The notes beneath the pieces are model-generated. The model searched no databases, was not told where the DNA came from, and saw nothing but the letters and a program-made list of their open reading frames with translations. Shown in pieces: positions 37,766 through 45,456 of a stretch of 64,000 nt of DNA. The DNA is from Humibacter ginsenosidimutans. Its GTDB lineage: Bacteria; Actinomycetota; Actinomycetes; Actinomycetales; Microbacteriaceae. A program made the position numbers and the translations under genes. Location of the stretch: assembly GCF_007859675.1 (NCBI RefSeq), contig NZ_CP042305.1:4030001-4094000 (forward strand), read 5' to 3'. Positions within the stretch are counted from its first letter, which is position 1, and the number at the start of each line of letters is the position of its first letter.

Positions 37766-37771
37766 TAGCGT
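37766..37771 (+). promoter_or_regulatory. -10 box of guaB1
   Basis: TAGCGT ends 6 nt before ATG 37778 with no SD; leaderless transcript predicted. Confidence 0.55.
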
Positions 37772-37777
37772 GGTCGT

Positions 37778-39217
37778 ATGCGGTTCTATGGAACGGCGCC
37801 AACGCACGATCTGACGTACTCCGACGTGTTCCTGGTGCCCAGCAGGTCGAATGTGGCGAGCCGGCTCGACGTGTCTCTCGCACCCGGGGACGGCACGGGA
37901 GCAACGATTCCCATCGTCGCCTCGAACATGAACTCGGTCACGGGGCCCAGGCTCGCGGCCACGCTCGCGAGGCGCGGCGGTCTGGGCGTGCTGCCGCAGG
38001 ACATGCATCCCCAAGACCTCGAGGCGGCGATCGAGTGGGTGAAGGCGCAGCCCGTGCTCTTCGACTCGCCGTTCGCGATGAGCACCGACGAGACCGTCGC
38101 CGACGCGCTCGAGCTCGTTCCGCCGATGCCGGGGCAGGGCATCGTGCTGCACGACGCGAAGGGCGCCTATGCGGGATGCCTCGCGGCCACCGATCTCGCC
38201 GCGGCGCTCCCCGAGGCGCGGCTGGGCGAGCTTCTGCACGGATCTCTTCCCTCCATCGATGACGAGGACGTCCCGGATGCCCGTGCCGCGTTCGATCTGC
38301 TCGACGCGGCGGGCCTCGACTTCGCACCCGTGCTCGACCACGGACGCGTCGTCGGCACGGTCAGCCGCACCAGCGCTCTGCGCTCCACCATCTACACGCC
38401 GGCGCTCGACACGCACGGCAGGCTGCGCGTCGCGGCCGCCATCGGGATCAACGGCGACGTGGCCGGGCGAGCGAAGGCGCTCGTGGCGACAGGGGTCGAC
38501 GTGCTCGTGCTCGACACCGCGCACGGCGACCAGGACGGCATGCGGCGTGCCATCCACACCGTGGCCGCGCTCGGCCTCGGGGTGCCGATCGTCGCGGGCA
38601 ACGTGGTGACCGAGCAGGCGGTGCGCGACTTGGTAGCGGCGGGGGCGGACATCCTCAAGGTCGGCGTCGGCCCTGGAGCCATGTGCACGACGCGCATGAT
38701 GACGGCCGTCGGCCGCCCGCAGTTCTCGGCCGTGCTGGAGACCAGCGAGACGGCGCGCGAGCTCGGCGCGCACGTGTGGGCGGACGGCGGCGTGCGGTAC
38801 CCGCGCGACGTGGCGCTCGCGATCGCCGCTGGCGGGGCATCCGTGATGATCGGGTCGTGGTTCGCGGGAACCGTCGAGGCTCCCGGACGGCTTCAGGCCG
38901 ACGAGGCGGGCGCGCTCTACAAGGAGAGCTGGGGCATGGCGTCGACGAAGGCGGTGCAGCAGCGCTTCGAGCGCCTGGATGCCTACGACCGCGCCCGCAA
39001 GCAGCTGTTCGCCGAGGGCATCTCGAGTTCGCGCATCTACCTCGACCCGCTGCGCCCGTCGGTGGAAGACCTGCTCGACATGATCACGACGGGCCTGCGC
39101 AGCTCGTTCACGTATGCGGGCGCACGCACGCTGGCGGAATTCCACGACCGGGCGCTGGTGGGCATCCAGTCGGCGGCGGGTTACGAGGAGGGCAAGGCGC
39201 TGCCGGTCAGCTGGTGA
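37778..39217 (+). CDS. guaB1: GuaB1 family IMP dehydrogenase-related protein (GMP reductase)
   Basis: 479 residues. TIM-barrel of the IMPDH/GMPR family with the catalytic loop VGVGPGAMCTTRMMT (Cys near residue 307) and a CBS pair (about 90-205: PPMPGQGIVLHDAKGAYAG, FAPVLDHGRVVGTVSRTSALR). Actinobacterial GuaB1 proteins with this architecture have been shown to act as GMP reductases rather than IMP dehydrogenases; I assign by family. Start ATG 37778, leaderless. Divergent from sucA across 255 nt without a gene. Confidence 0.9.
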   Translation: MRFYGTAPTHDLTYSDVFLVPSRSNVASRLDVSLAPGDGTGATIPIVASNMNSVTGPRLAATLARRGGLGVLPQDMHPQDLEAAIEWVKAQPVLFDSPFAMSTDETVADALELVPPMPGQGIVLHDAKGAYAGCLAATDLAAALPEARLGELLHGSLPSIDDEDVPDARAAFDLLDAAGLDFAPVLDHGRVVGTVSRTSALRSTIYTPALDTHGRLRVAAAIGINGDVAGRAKALVATGVDVLVLDTAHGDQDGMRRAIHTVAALGLGVPIVAGNVVTEQAVRDLVAAGADILKVGVGPGAMCTTRMMTAVGRPQFSAVLETSETARELGAHVWADGGVRYPRDVALAIAAGGASVMIGSWFAGTVEAPGRLQADEAGALYKESWGMASTKAVQQRFERLDAYDRARKQLFAEGISSSRIYLDPLRPSVEDLLDMITTGLRSSFTYAGARTLAEFHDRALVGIQSAAGYEEGKALPVSW

Positions 39218-39252
39218 GACGGCCTGCTGGCGGCGCGCGTCGAATCTCATTG

Positions 39253-39268
39253 TGGACTTGCTAGTCCA
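39253..39268. promoter_or_regulatory. Operator 1 of the TetR regulator (before the SDR gene)
   Basis: Palindrome TGGAC-N6-GTCCA (TGGACTTGCTAGTCCA). It overlaps the -35 element TTGCTA (39258-39263). The same TGGAC-N6-GTCCA occurs upstream of the TetR gene at 40637-40652. Confidence 0.75.
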
Positions 39269-39286
39269 AAATCACGCTCGTACCGT
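39258..39286 (+). promoter_or_regulatory. Promoter of the SDR gene
   Basis: -35 TTGCTA (39258-39263), 17-nt spacer, -10 TACCGT (39281-39286), then 7 nt to ATG 39294. Leaderless; covered by operator 1. Confidence 0.65.
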
Positions 39287-39293
39287 GCTCTGC

Positions 39294-40085
39294 ATGACAC
39301 AACGACTGAACGAAAGACTGCACGGAAAGACAGCGCTCGTCACGGGCTCGACCAGCAACATCGGACGAGCGATTGCGACGCGGTTCGCCGCGTCCGGAGC
39401 ACACGTGGTCGTCTCGGGACGCGACGTCGAGCGCGGCGAAGCCGTCGTGGCAGCGATCCGTCGCGACGGAGGTCGCGCGGACTTCGTGCGCGCCGACCTC
39501 GACGGGAGCGCAGCGGCGAGCCGTGCGCTCGCGGAGGCGGCACGGAGGCTGCTCGGCGGGCGTATCGATGTGCTCGTGAACAACGCCGGCATCTTCCCGG
39601 CCTCCGACACGTCGACGACCGACGAGGAGACGTTCGACCGCGTGTATGCGGTCAACGTGAAGGCACCCTTCTTTCTCACCCAGGCGATCGCCCCGATGAT
39701 GGCGGCCGCGGGTGGCGGTGTCATCGTCAATCTCGGCAGCTGGGTCGCGCGGCAGGGTCTGTCGGTCGGCACCCTCTACAGCTCGACGAAGGGCGCGCTC
39801 GAGACGCTGACCCGTGCGTGGTCGTCGGAGTTCGCCGATGCGGGCATTCGCGTGAACGCCGTCGCTCCCGGAGTGATCCGCACGCCCGATCTGGCTTCGG
39901 ACGAGGAGTACCCGGGAGAGGCCTTCATGGTCGGAACACCTGCGGGCCGAGCGGGGCACCCGGATGCCATCGCCGCGGCAGCCCTGTATCTCGCTTCCGA
40001 CGACGCGGCGTTCGTGCACGGCACCGTGCTCGATGTCGACGGAGGCCGCATCGGGGTCGCCGTGGTCGCGGAGGAGGCGGCATGA
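39294..40085 (+). CDS. SDR family oxidoreductase
   Basis: 263 residues. Rossmann motif TGSTSNIGRAIA near residue 20, NNAGIF, catalytic Ser region VNLGSWVA, Tyr-Lys pair in TLYSSTKGALETL and the C-terminal GTVLDVDGG. A classical NAD(P)-dependent short-chain dehydrogenase; substrate unknown. Note the usual T-G-x3-G-x-G glycine motif is TGSTSNIGR. Start ATG 39294, 7 nt after a -10 box. Stop overlaps the NTF2-like gene (ATGA); under probable control of the TetR protein encoded downstream. Confidence 0.92.
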   Translation: MTQRLNERLHGKTALVTGSTSNIGRAIATRFAASGAHVVVSGRDVERGEAVVAAIRRDGGRADFVRADLDGSAAASRALAEAARRLLGGRIDVLVNNAGIFPASDTSTTDEETFDRVYAVNVKAPFFLTQAIAPMMAAAGGGVIVNLGSWVARQGLSVGTLYSSTKGALETLTRAWSSEFADAGIRVNAVAPGVIRTPDLASDEEYPGEAFMVGTPAGRAGHPDAIAAAALYLASDDAAFVHGTVLDVDGGRIGVAVVAEEAA

Positions 40086-40558
40086 CGACGAGCGCGATGG
40101 CGGGGTCGCAAGGCGAACACGAAGAAGACGAGACGAAGGGACGAACGAACATGGATGAGACGACGGCCGTCGAGGACGCACGAGACGGCGCGACCACGCC
40201 GAGTCAGGTGGTGACCGGATTCGTGGCCGCGTTCGGCACGAGGGAGGCCGCCCGGCTCGCGCCCTATCTGCACGAGGACATCGAGTTCCAGGCCTACGGC
40301 GACGCGCCGGTGCACGGCCGGGATGCCGTGCTCGCGATCTGGGCCGGCGTCTTCGCGTCGATGGCCGCGGTGGAGTTCAGAACGTTGAACCGTGCCACGA
40401 ACGGCGACTTGGTGATCGAGGAGCAGGTGCACGGTCTTGGGTTGCCGGGCCGGCCGGTGGCGCCCATCCGCAACATGGCCGTGTACCGGGTGCAGCACGG
40501 TCGCATCATCGAGTGGCGCGACTACACGAACCCGGAGTACGCGCGGACGCTGATGTGA
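40082..40558 (+). CDS. SnoaL/NTF2-like family protein
   Basis: 158 residues from ATG 40082 (overlaps the SDR stop), or 135 from ATG 40151, which has AAGGGACG upstream. The cone-shaped NTF2-like fold is seen in VVTGFVAAFGTREAARLAPYLHEDIEFQAYG, HGRDAVLAIWAGVFASM, VIEEQVHGLGLPGRPVAPIRNMAVYRVQHGRI. Related to limonene-epoxide hydrolase-like and polyketide cyclase-like enzymes; active-site residues cannot be assigned with confidence. Probably acts on the same compound as the SDR. Confidence 0.8.
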   Translation: MTTSAMAGSQGEHEEDETKGRTNMDETTAVEDARDGATTPSQVVTGFVAAFGTREAARLAPYLHEDIEFQAYGDAPVHGRDAVLAIWAGVFASMAAVEFRTLNRATNGDLVIEEQVHGLGLPGRPVAPIRNMAVYRVQHGRIIEWRDYTNPEYARTLM

Positions 40559-40634
40559 GTTCGGTCGGGCGCCCGGTGACCCACCACGCGCCTGCAGGCA
40601 CCGGGCGCCGTCTCCCTCCGCGTGCCAGCAGCGG

Positions 40635-40654
40635 AATGGACCGCCAAGTCCATT
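40635..40654. promoter_or_regulatory. Operator 2 of the TetR regulator (autoregulation)
   Basis: Palindrome AATGGAC-CGCCAA-GTCCATT, core TGGAC-N6-GTCCA identical in geometry to operator 1. It lies in the -35 region of the tetR gene. Confidence 0.75.
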
Positions 40655-40661
40655 CTGCTGC

Positions 40662-40667
40662 TATCCT
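40662..40667 (+). promoter_or_regulatory. -10 box of the tetR gene
   Basis: TATCCT ends 7 nt before GTG 40675; no SD. Confidence 0.55.
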
Positions 40668-40674
40668 GCCGCAC

Positions 40675-41277
40675 GTGAAGCTGACGGCCAAGGGCGAGGC
40701 GACTCGCGCGCGCATTCTCGATGCGACAGCCGGCTACCTGCGCAGTGAGACCGCCGGTGCTGTCACGCTCGACGACGTGCTCGCCGCCTCGCACACCAGC
40801 AAGGGGCAGCTCTTCCACTACTTTCCTGGGGGCAAGGCCGAGCTGCTCCTCGCCGTCGCCCGGCTCGAGGCCGAGCGCGTGCTCGACGATCAGCGCCCCT
40901 ACCTCGACGAACTCGACTCATGGGACTCATGGTCGAACTGGCGCACGGCGCTCCTCGCGCGCTACCGGGCGCAGGGTGCACAGTGCCCGCTCGCGTCGCT
41001 GATGGATCAGGTGGGCAGCGTGGACGGGGCCGCCGAGGTGGCCACGGCGCTGCTCGAGAACTGGCAGGCGCACGTGCGCCGCGGCATCCGGCGCATGCAG
41101 GAGGGCGGCGCCGTCTCGCAGGCGCTCGATGCCGATCGCACCGCGGCGGCGTTCATCGCGGGCATTCAGGGCGGGGTCACGGTGTTGCGCACGACCGGCA
41201 GCACCGATCATCTCGAGGTGATGCTCGACTTCTTGCTCGCGCACCTGCGTGACACGTCGTCGTCACGTGCGGCTTGA
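40675..41277 (+). CDS. TetR/AcrR family transcriptional regulator
   Basis: 200 residues from GTG 40675. N-terminal HTH (TRARILDATAGYL, VTLDDVLAASHTSKGQLFHYFPGGKAELL) and a ligand domain with the QCPLASLMDQVGS segment typical of one TetR subclass. Two identical half-site palindromes before the SDR gene and before its own start indicate repression of the SDR-NTF2 operon and autoregulation (inference). Inducer unknown. Confidence 0.92.
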   Translation: MKLTAKGEATRARILDATAGYLRSETAGAVTLDDVLAASHTSKGQLFHYFPGGKAELLLAVARLEAERVLDDQRPYLDELDSWDSWSNWRTALLARYRAQGAQCPLASLMDQVGSVDGAAEVATALLENWQAHVRRGIRRMQEGGAVSQALDADRTAAAFIAGIQGGVTVLRTTGSTDHLEVMLDFLLAHLRDTSSSRAA

Positions 41278-41302
41278 GCGCGGGCCGTCATGTCGCGCCG
41301 GC

Positions 41303-43834
41303 TCAGCGCGCGGCTGACCCTTGTTCGTTCGCGGCTCGCACGCGCAGGTCGCGGGCGAGCTGGTCGCGACGCTCGAGCATGAGCCGGAGCAAGGCACCCG
41401 GCGCGTCAGCGTTCTCGCGCAGCCAGTCGTCGACCGCATCTGTCGAGTCCGCGAGCGGGAACAGTCCGATGACGATGCGCTCGGCGATCTCGATGCTGCG
41501 CGACTGCCAGACCTCGCGCAGCGCTCCGAAGTAGTCGCCGTCGAACGGTGCGGTGAGGTCGCGTCGAGCGCCGGCGGTGAACCCGGCGATCGTGGCGTCG
41601 AGGTGATCGTTCGTCAGCGTGAGGTCGGTCAGGGCGGAGTGCCAGGCCGTCGCCTTCACCTCGGGGTCGGGTCGCGCGGCGAGCGCCTCGATGAGGGCGG
41701 TGCGCCCGGATGCCGTGTCGTCGCGTTCGAGCTCGCCGGTCAGCTCATCGGCGGCGGCATGCCCCGTTGCCGAGAGCGCGGTGAGCAGCCTCCAGCGCAG
41801 ATCGGGATCGAGTGCGAGGCCGGCGGGGGGCTCGGCGCTGCCGGCGAGCAGGGCGCGGAGTTCGTTCGCTCGGCCATCGTCGTATTCCGCGGCCGACGCG
41901 ACGGCGCGCGCCCACGCCAGCGCGACGCCGCCGTCGGCGGGCGCAGCGAGCATGGTCGACCACGTCGTGTCGAGCCAGCGGCGCCGCTCGCCGGGGCGGG
42001 CATCCACCGGCGCGTAGTGCTCGACGGTGGTCTGCGCATTGCCGAGCACGCTCGCGAGCAGGCCGGTGTTTTTCTCGGCGGGAGCGTGCGAGCAGACGAC
42101 GTCGACGAACCGGCTCGCGGGCAGCTCGCCGTCGCGCACGGCGTTCCAGAGCGCCGACCAGAGCTGGCCGCGGGCGAGCGGGTCGATGACGCGGGAGAGT
42201 CCGGCCTCGACGGCCTTCAGCGACGTCTCGTCGAGGCGCACCTTGGCGTAGGTGAGGTCGCCGTCGTTGAGCAGCACGAAAGCCGCGTCGAGTCGGCCGA
42301 TCGGCACAGGTGAGCCTGCGATGTCGAACTCCTGCCTGCGGGTGAGCGTCAGGCGACCGGTGGCATCCTCGTCGTACCATCCGACCGCGAGGCGGTGCGG
42401 GCGGTCGTCCGACGGCACGATCGCGAGCTCTCCCGCGGCACCGGCGACGGGCTCCAGGGTGAGCGTCGTCACGCCCGTCGTCTGCAGCCACGCGCGTGAC
42501 CAGGCGTGCAGGTCGCGGCCTGAGGCATCCTCGAGTGCTGCGAGCAGATCGTCGAGCGTCGTGTTGCCGAAGGCGTGCTCGCGGAAGTAGCGCCTAGCGC
42601 CTTCGAAGAAGGCGTCTCGACCGACGTACGCCACGAGCTGCTTCAGCACGGCGGCCCCCTTGGCGTAGGTGATGCCGTCGAACGCCAGCTTCGCGGCCTC
42701 GAGGTCGACGATGTCGGCCGCGATCGGATGCGTCGTCGGCAGCTGGTCCTGCAGGTACGCCCACGCCTTGCGCCGGTTCGCGAAAGTGACCCAGGCATCA
42801 CTCCAGCCGGTCGCTTCGGTGGTCGCGAGCGCACCCATGTAGTCGGCGAACGACTCCTTGAGCCACAGATCGTCCCACCATTTCATGGTCACCAGGTCGC
42901 CGAACCACATGTGCGCCATCTCGTGCAGGATCGTGTTCGCCCGACCCTCGTGCTCTGCATCGGTGGAGGCGCCGCGAAAGATGTAGCGCTCGGTGAAGGT
43001 GACGCAACCCGGGTTCTCCATGGCGCCGATGTTGTATTCGGGCACGAACACCTGGTCGTATCCACCCCACGGATACGGGTACTCGAACGCGTCGGTGAAG
43101 AAGTCGAGCCCGCGGCGCGTGACGTCGATGATCTCGCCCGCGTCCAGGTGCTGGGCGAGGGACGCCCTGCAATACACGCCCAGCGGAACCGCCTGCTCTC
43201 CGCGGCTCCATTCGCCGCGCACCCCGTGATAGGGACCGGCGATGACGGCGGTGATGTAGCTCGGCAACGGGAGGGTGGGGGAGAAGGTGACGGTCTGGCA
43301 TCCATCGTGTTCGTCGCTTGACTCGGGCTCGGCGTTCGAGAGCACCGTCCAGCCTGCAGGGGCGTGAACCACGAAGGAGTAGGGCGCCTTCAGGTCGGGC
43401 TGCTCGAAGCAGGCGAAGACGCGCCGGGCATCCGCCGGCTCGTCGTGCGTGTAGAGATAGGTCTCGCCGTCGACCGGGTCGACGAAACGGTGCAGGCCCT
43501 CGCCGGAGCGACTGTAGAGCGCGGTGGCCGTGACAGTCACGATTCTGGATGTCTCGCGCTCGCCCCCGATCAGACCGTCGAGCAGGATGCGCGCCCCGTC
43601 GTACCGCACGGGCACGTCGCGGCCGTCGACGGCGACGGACTCGACCGATGCGCCGAGGAAGTCGAGCCAGGTCGCGTCGGCGCGCGCGTCGAGTTCGAAC
43701 GTCGTGGAGGTCGGGAAGGTGAGAGTCGCGGCATCCTCGGCTCCGGTCAGGTCGAGCTCCACGCGCACCGATCGAACGGCGAAGTCACGGGAGCGGTCGG
43801 CGGTCTCGGCACGGGAGAGGTTGGCGGAGCTCAT
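41303..43834 (-). CDS. pepN: Aminopeptidase N (M1 family)
   Basis: 843 residues. The exopeptidase motif GAMENPG near residue 270 and the zinc site HEMAHMWFGDLVTMKWWDD (near 303, HExxH with the third ligand Glu in LKESFADY) define an M1 gluzincin. N-terminal beta-saddle domain and a long C-terminal ERAP1-like helical domain with repeated AR/EL segments. Cytosolic removal of N-terminal residues from peptides. Single gene; convergent with tetR (25 nt apart). Confidence 0.96.
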   Translation of the reverse strand: MSSANLSRAETADRSRDFAVRSVRVELDLTGAEDAATLTFPTSTTFELDARADATWLDFLGASVESVAVDGRDVPVRYDGARILLDGLIGGERETSRIVTVTATALYSRSGEGLHRFVDPVDGETYLYTHDEPADARRVFACFEQPDLKAPYSFVVHAPAGWTVLSNAEPESSDEHDGCQTVTFSPTLPLPSYITAVIAGPYHGVRGEWSRGEQAVPLGVYCRASLAQHLDAGEIIDVTRRGLDFFTDAFEYPYPWGGYDQVFVPEYNIGAMENPGCVTFTERYIFRGASTDAEHEGRANTILHEMAHMWFGDLVTMKWWDDLWLKESFADYMGALATTEATGWSDAWVTFANRRKAWAYLQDQLPTTHPIAADIVDLEAAKLAFDGITYAKGAAVLKQLVAYVGRDAFFEGARRYFREHAFGNTTLDDLLAALEDASGRDLHAWSRAWLQTTGVTTLTLEPVAGAAGELAIVPSDDRPHRLAVGWYDEDATGRLTLTRRQEFDIAGSPVPIGRLDAAFVLLNDGDLTYAKVRLDETSLKAVEAGLSRVIDPLARGQLWSALWNAVRDGELPASRFVDVVCSHAPAEKNTGLLASVLGNAQTTVEHYAPVDARPGERRRWLDTTWSTMLAAPADGGVALAWARAVASAAEYDDGRANELRALLAGSAEPPAGLALDPDLRWRLLTALSATGHAAADELTGELERDDTASGRTALIEALAARPDPEVKATAWHSALTDLTLTNDHLDATIAGFTAGARRDLTAPFDGDYFGALREVWQSRSIEIAERIVIGLFPLADSTDAVDDWLRENADAPGALLRLMLERRDQLARDLRVRAANEQGSAAR

Positions 43835-43905
43835 GTCTTCATCGTTTCACGCGGCTTCGCGGCCCGGACTGCACGCACGACGCAGGACATACGGTCGACG
43901 GAGTC

Positions 43906-43933
43906 GGATATGTGCTCGGCATGCGGCATATCC
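43906..43933. promoter_or_regulatory. Inverted repeat in the pepN / leader-ORF divergent region
   Basis: GGATATG (43906-43912) and CATATCC (43927-43933). An AT-richer palindrome in a GC-rich 189-nt divergent region; candidate operator. Confidence 0.35.
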
Positions 43934-44007
43934 TGCACGGCGTGCGCGCGGCCACCGAAGCGGGTTGGAACCGCGGCGCGGCCCAGGGTTCGCGCACCCT
44001 CGCTCGG

Positions 44008-44013
44008 TATAAT
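44008..44013 (+). promoter_or_regulatory. Consensus -10 box (TATAAT)
   Basis: Perfect TATAAT, 10 nt before ATG 44024. No convincing -35 at 16-18 nt (the sequence there is AGGGTT). It would give an mRNA starting at or just before the leader ORF. Confidence 0.65.
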
Positions 44014-44023
44014 CGAGCGCACA

Positions 44024-44104
44024 ATGGACGACCCTCCTTCTGACAGTTCGCCCAGTTCTTCGCGCCTTCCGCGGCCGTGCGTCGGCTCCCAGCGGATGAG
44101 CTGA
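44024..44104 (+). CDS. 26-residue leader peptide (putative Mg2+-sensing uORF)
   Basis: ATG 44024 to TGA 44102-44104. The peptide begins MDDPPSDSSPSSS and is rich in Ser and Pro, ending CVGSQRMS. The stop lies 5 nt before the ATG of the DUF21-CBS gene. A perfect -10 box 10 nt upstream suggests leaderless translation. A consecutive acidic-proline start is what destabilises ribosomes at low Mg2+ in enterobacterial MgtL-type leaders (known); that it does so here is inference. A short CAGC/GCTG hairpin (44090-44103) surrounds GGATGA, a possible SD for the next gene. Confidence 0.5.
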   Translation: MDDPPSDSSPSSSRLPRPCVGSQRMS

Positions 44105-44109
44105 CCGCC

Positions 44110-45456
44110 ATGTCCGAGTGGATCATGCTCGCCGCCGGCCTCGTGCTCACGGTCGGCACCGGGCTCTTCGTCGCCAGCGAGTTCGCGCTCGTCAATCTCG
44201 ACCGAGCCGATCTCGAGGCGCGTCGGGAGCGGGGCGAGACACGCCTCGGCATCACGATCGCCGCGCTCAAGATCACCTCGACCCATCTGAGCAGCGCGCA
44301 GCTCGGCATCACCCTGACCACGCTGCTCACCGGTTACCTGCTCGAGCCGGCGATCTCGTCGCTGCTCGCCGAGCCGTTGACCTCTCTCGGTCTGCCAGCA
44401 GGAGCGGTCGGCCCGATCGGCACGATCGTCGGCATCGCGCTCGCCACGCTCGTGTCGATGGTGATCGGCGAGCTCGTGCCCAAGGGCTTCGCGCTGGCGC
44501 TGCCCCGCGCCACCGCCAAACTGGTGCTGCCGTTCCAGACCGCCTTCACCGCGGTGTTCCGCCCCGTGGTGTGGGTGCTCAACGCGAGCGCGAACGGCGT
44601 GCTGAGGATGCTCGGCGTCGAGCCCAAAGAGGAGCTCTCCGGAGCGCGCAGCGCCGAGGAGCTGGCATCACTGGTGCGCCGCTCCGCGAGCGCGGGTGTG
44701 CTGGAGTCGGACACGGCCACGCTGCTCGGCCGCACGCTGCGGTTCTCGGAGCACACGGCATCCGATGTGATGACGCCGCGGCCCAGGGTGGCCAGCGTGC
44801 ACCGCTCCGACCCGGCGACGACGGTGCTCGAGCTGGCCAAGAGCACCGGCTTCTCGCGGTTTCCCGTGATCGACGACGACATCGACGATGTGGTCGGCGT
44901 GGTGCACGTGAAGCAGGCCGTCGCGGTGCCGCCGGAGCGCAGGGAGCTGGTGCCGGCATCCGCGCTGCAGACGGATGCCGTGCGCGTGCCGGAGACGATG
45001 ACGCTCGACACCCTGCTCGGCGAACTGCGCGGCAAGGGCTACCAGATGGCGATCGTGGTCGACGAGTACGGCGGCACCGCGGGTGTCGCGACGCTCGAGG
45101 ACCTCGTGGAGGAGCTCGTCGGAGACGTCTCCGACGAGCACGACACCACGCGAGCCGACATCGTGCGCGGGGTCGGATCGATCGGCATCTCCGGCATGCT
45201 GCGCCCCGACGAGCTCGAGGAACGCACCGGCATCCGCATTCCCGACGACGGGCCGTACGAGACGGTCGCGGGGTTCGTGATGAACGAGCTCGACAGGCTG
45301 CCGGTCGTGGGGGATTCCGTGCGCGTCGCGGGAGGCACCCTCACCGTCGAGCGGCTCGACGGCCGGCGGGTCGACCTGCTGCGCTTCACGCCCGACCCGG
45401 AAGCGGGCGACGACGAAGCAGACGCCGGAGCGCGAAAGGTGCGTGACGATGGCTGA
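44110..45456 (+). CDS. Hemolysin-family/CNNM-CorC type transporter (DUF21-CBS-CorC_HlyC)
   Basis: 448 residues from ATG 44110. A DUF21 membrane domain (about 1-190) with the ASEFALVNLDR motif, a CBS pair (about 210-335: VMTPRPRVASVHR, FSRFPVIDDDIDDVVGVVHVK, AIVVDEYGGTAGVATLEDLVEELVG), then a C-terminal CorC_HlyC domain (GMLRPDELEERTGIRIPDDGPYET). Homologues export or exchange Mg2+ and Co2+; not a true hemolysin. The start could be extended in frame to 44077 but has the leader ORF immediately before it. Overlaps the next paralogue by 8-14 nt. Confidence 0.9.
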   Translation: MSEWIMLAAGLVLTVGTGLFVASEFALVNLDRADLEARRERGETRLGITIAALKITSTHLSSAQLGITLTTLLTGYLLEPAISSLLAEPLTSLGLPAGAVGPIGTIVGIALATLVSMVIGELVPKGFALALPRATAKLVLPFQTAFTAVFRPVVWVLNASANGVLRMLGVEPKEELSGARSAEELASLVRRSASAGVLESDTATLLGRTLRFSEHTASDVMTPRPRVASVHRSDPATTVLELAKSTGFSRFPVIDDDIDDVVGVVHVKQAVAVPPERRELVPASALQTDAVRVPETMTLDTLLGELRGKGYQMAIVVDEYGGTAGVATLEDLVEELVGDVSDEHDTTRADIVRGVGSIGISGMLRPDELEERTGIRIPDDGPYETVAGFVMNELDRLPVVGDSVRVAGGTLTVERLDGRRVDLLRFTPDPEAGDDEADAGARKVRDDG

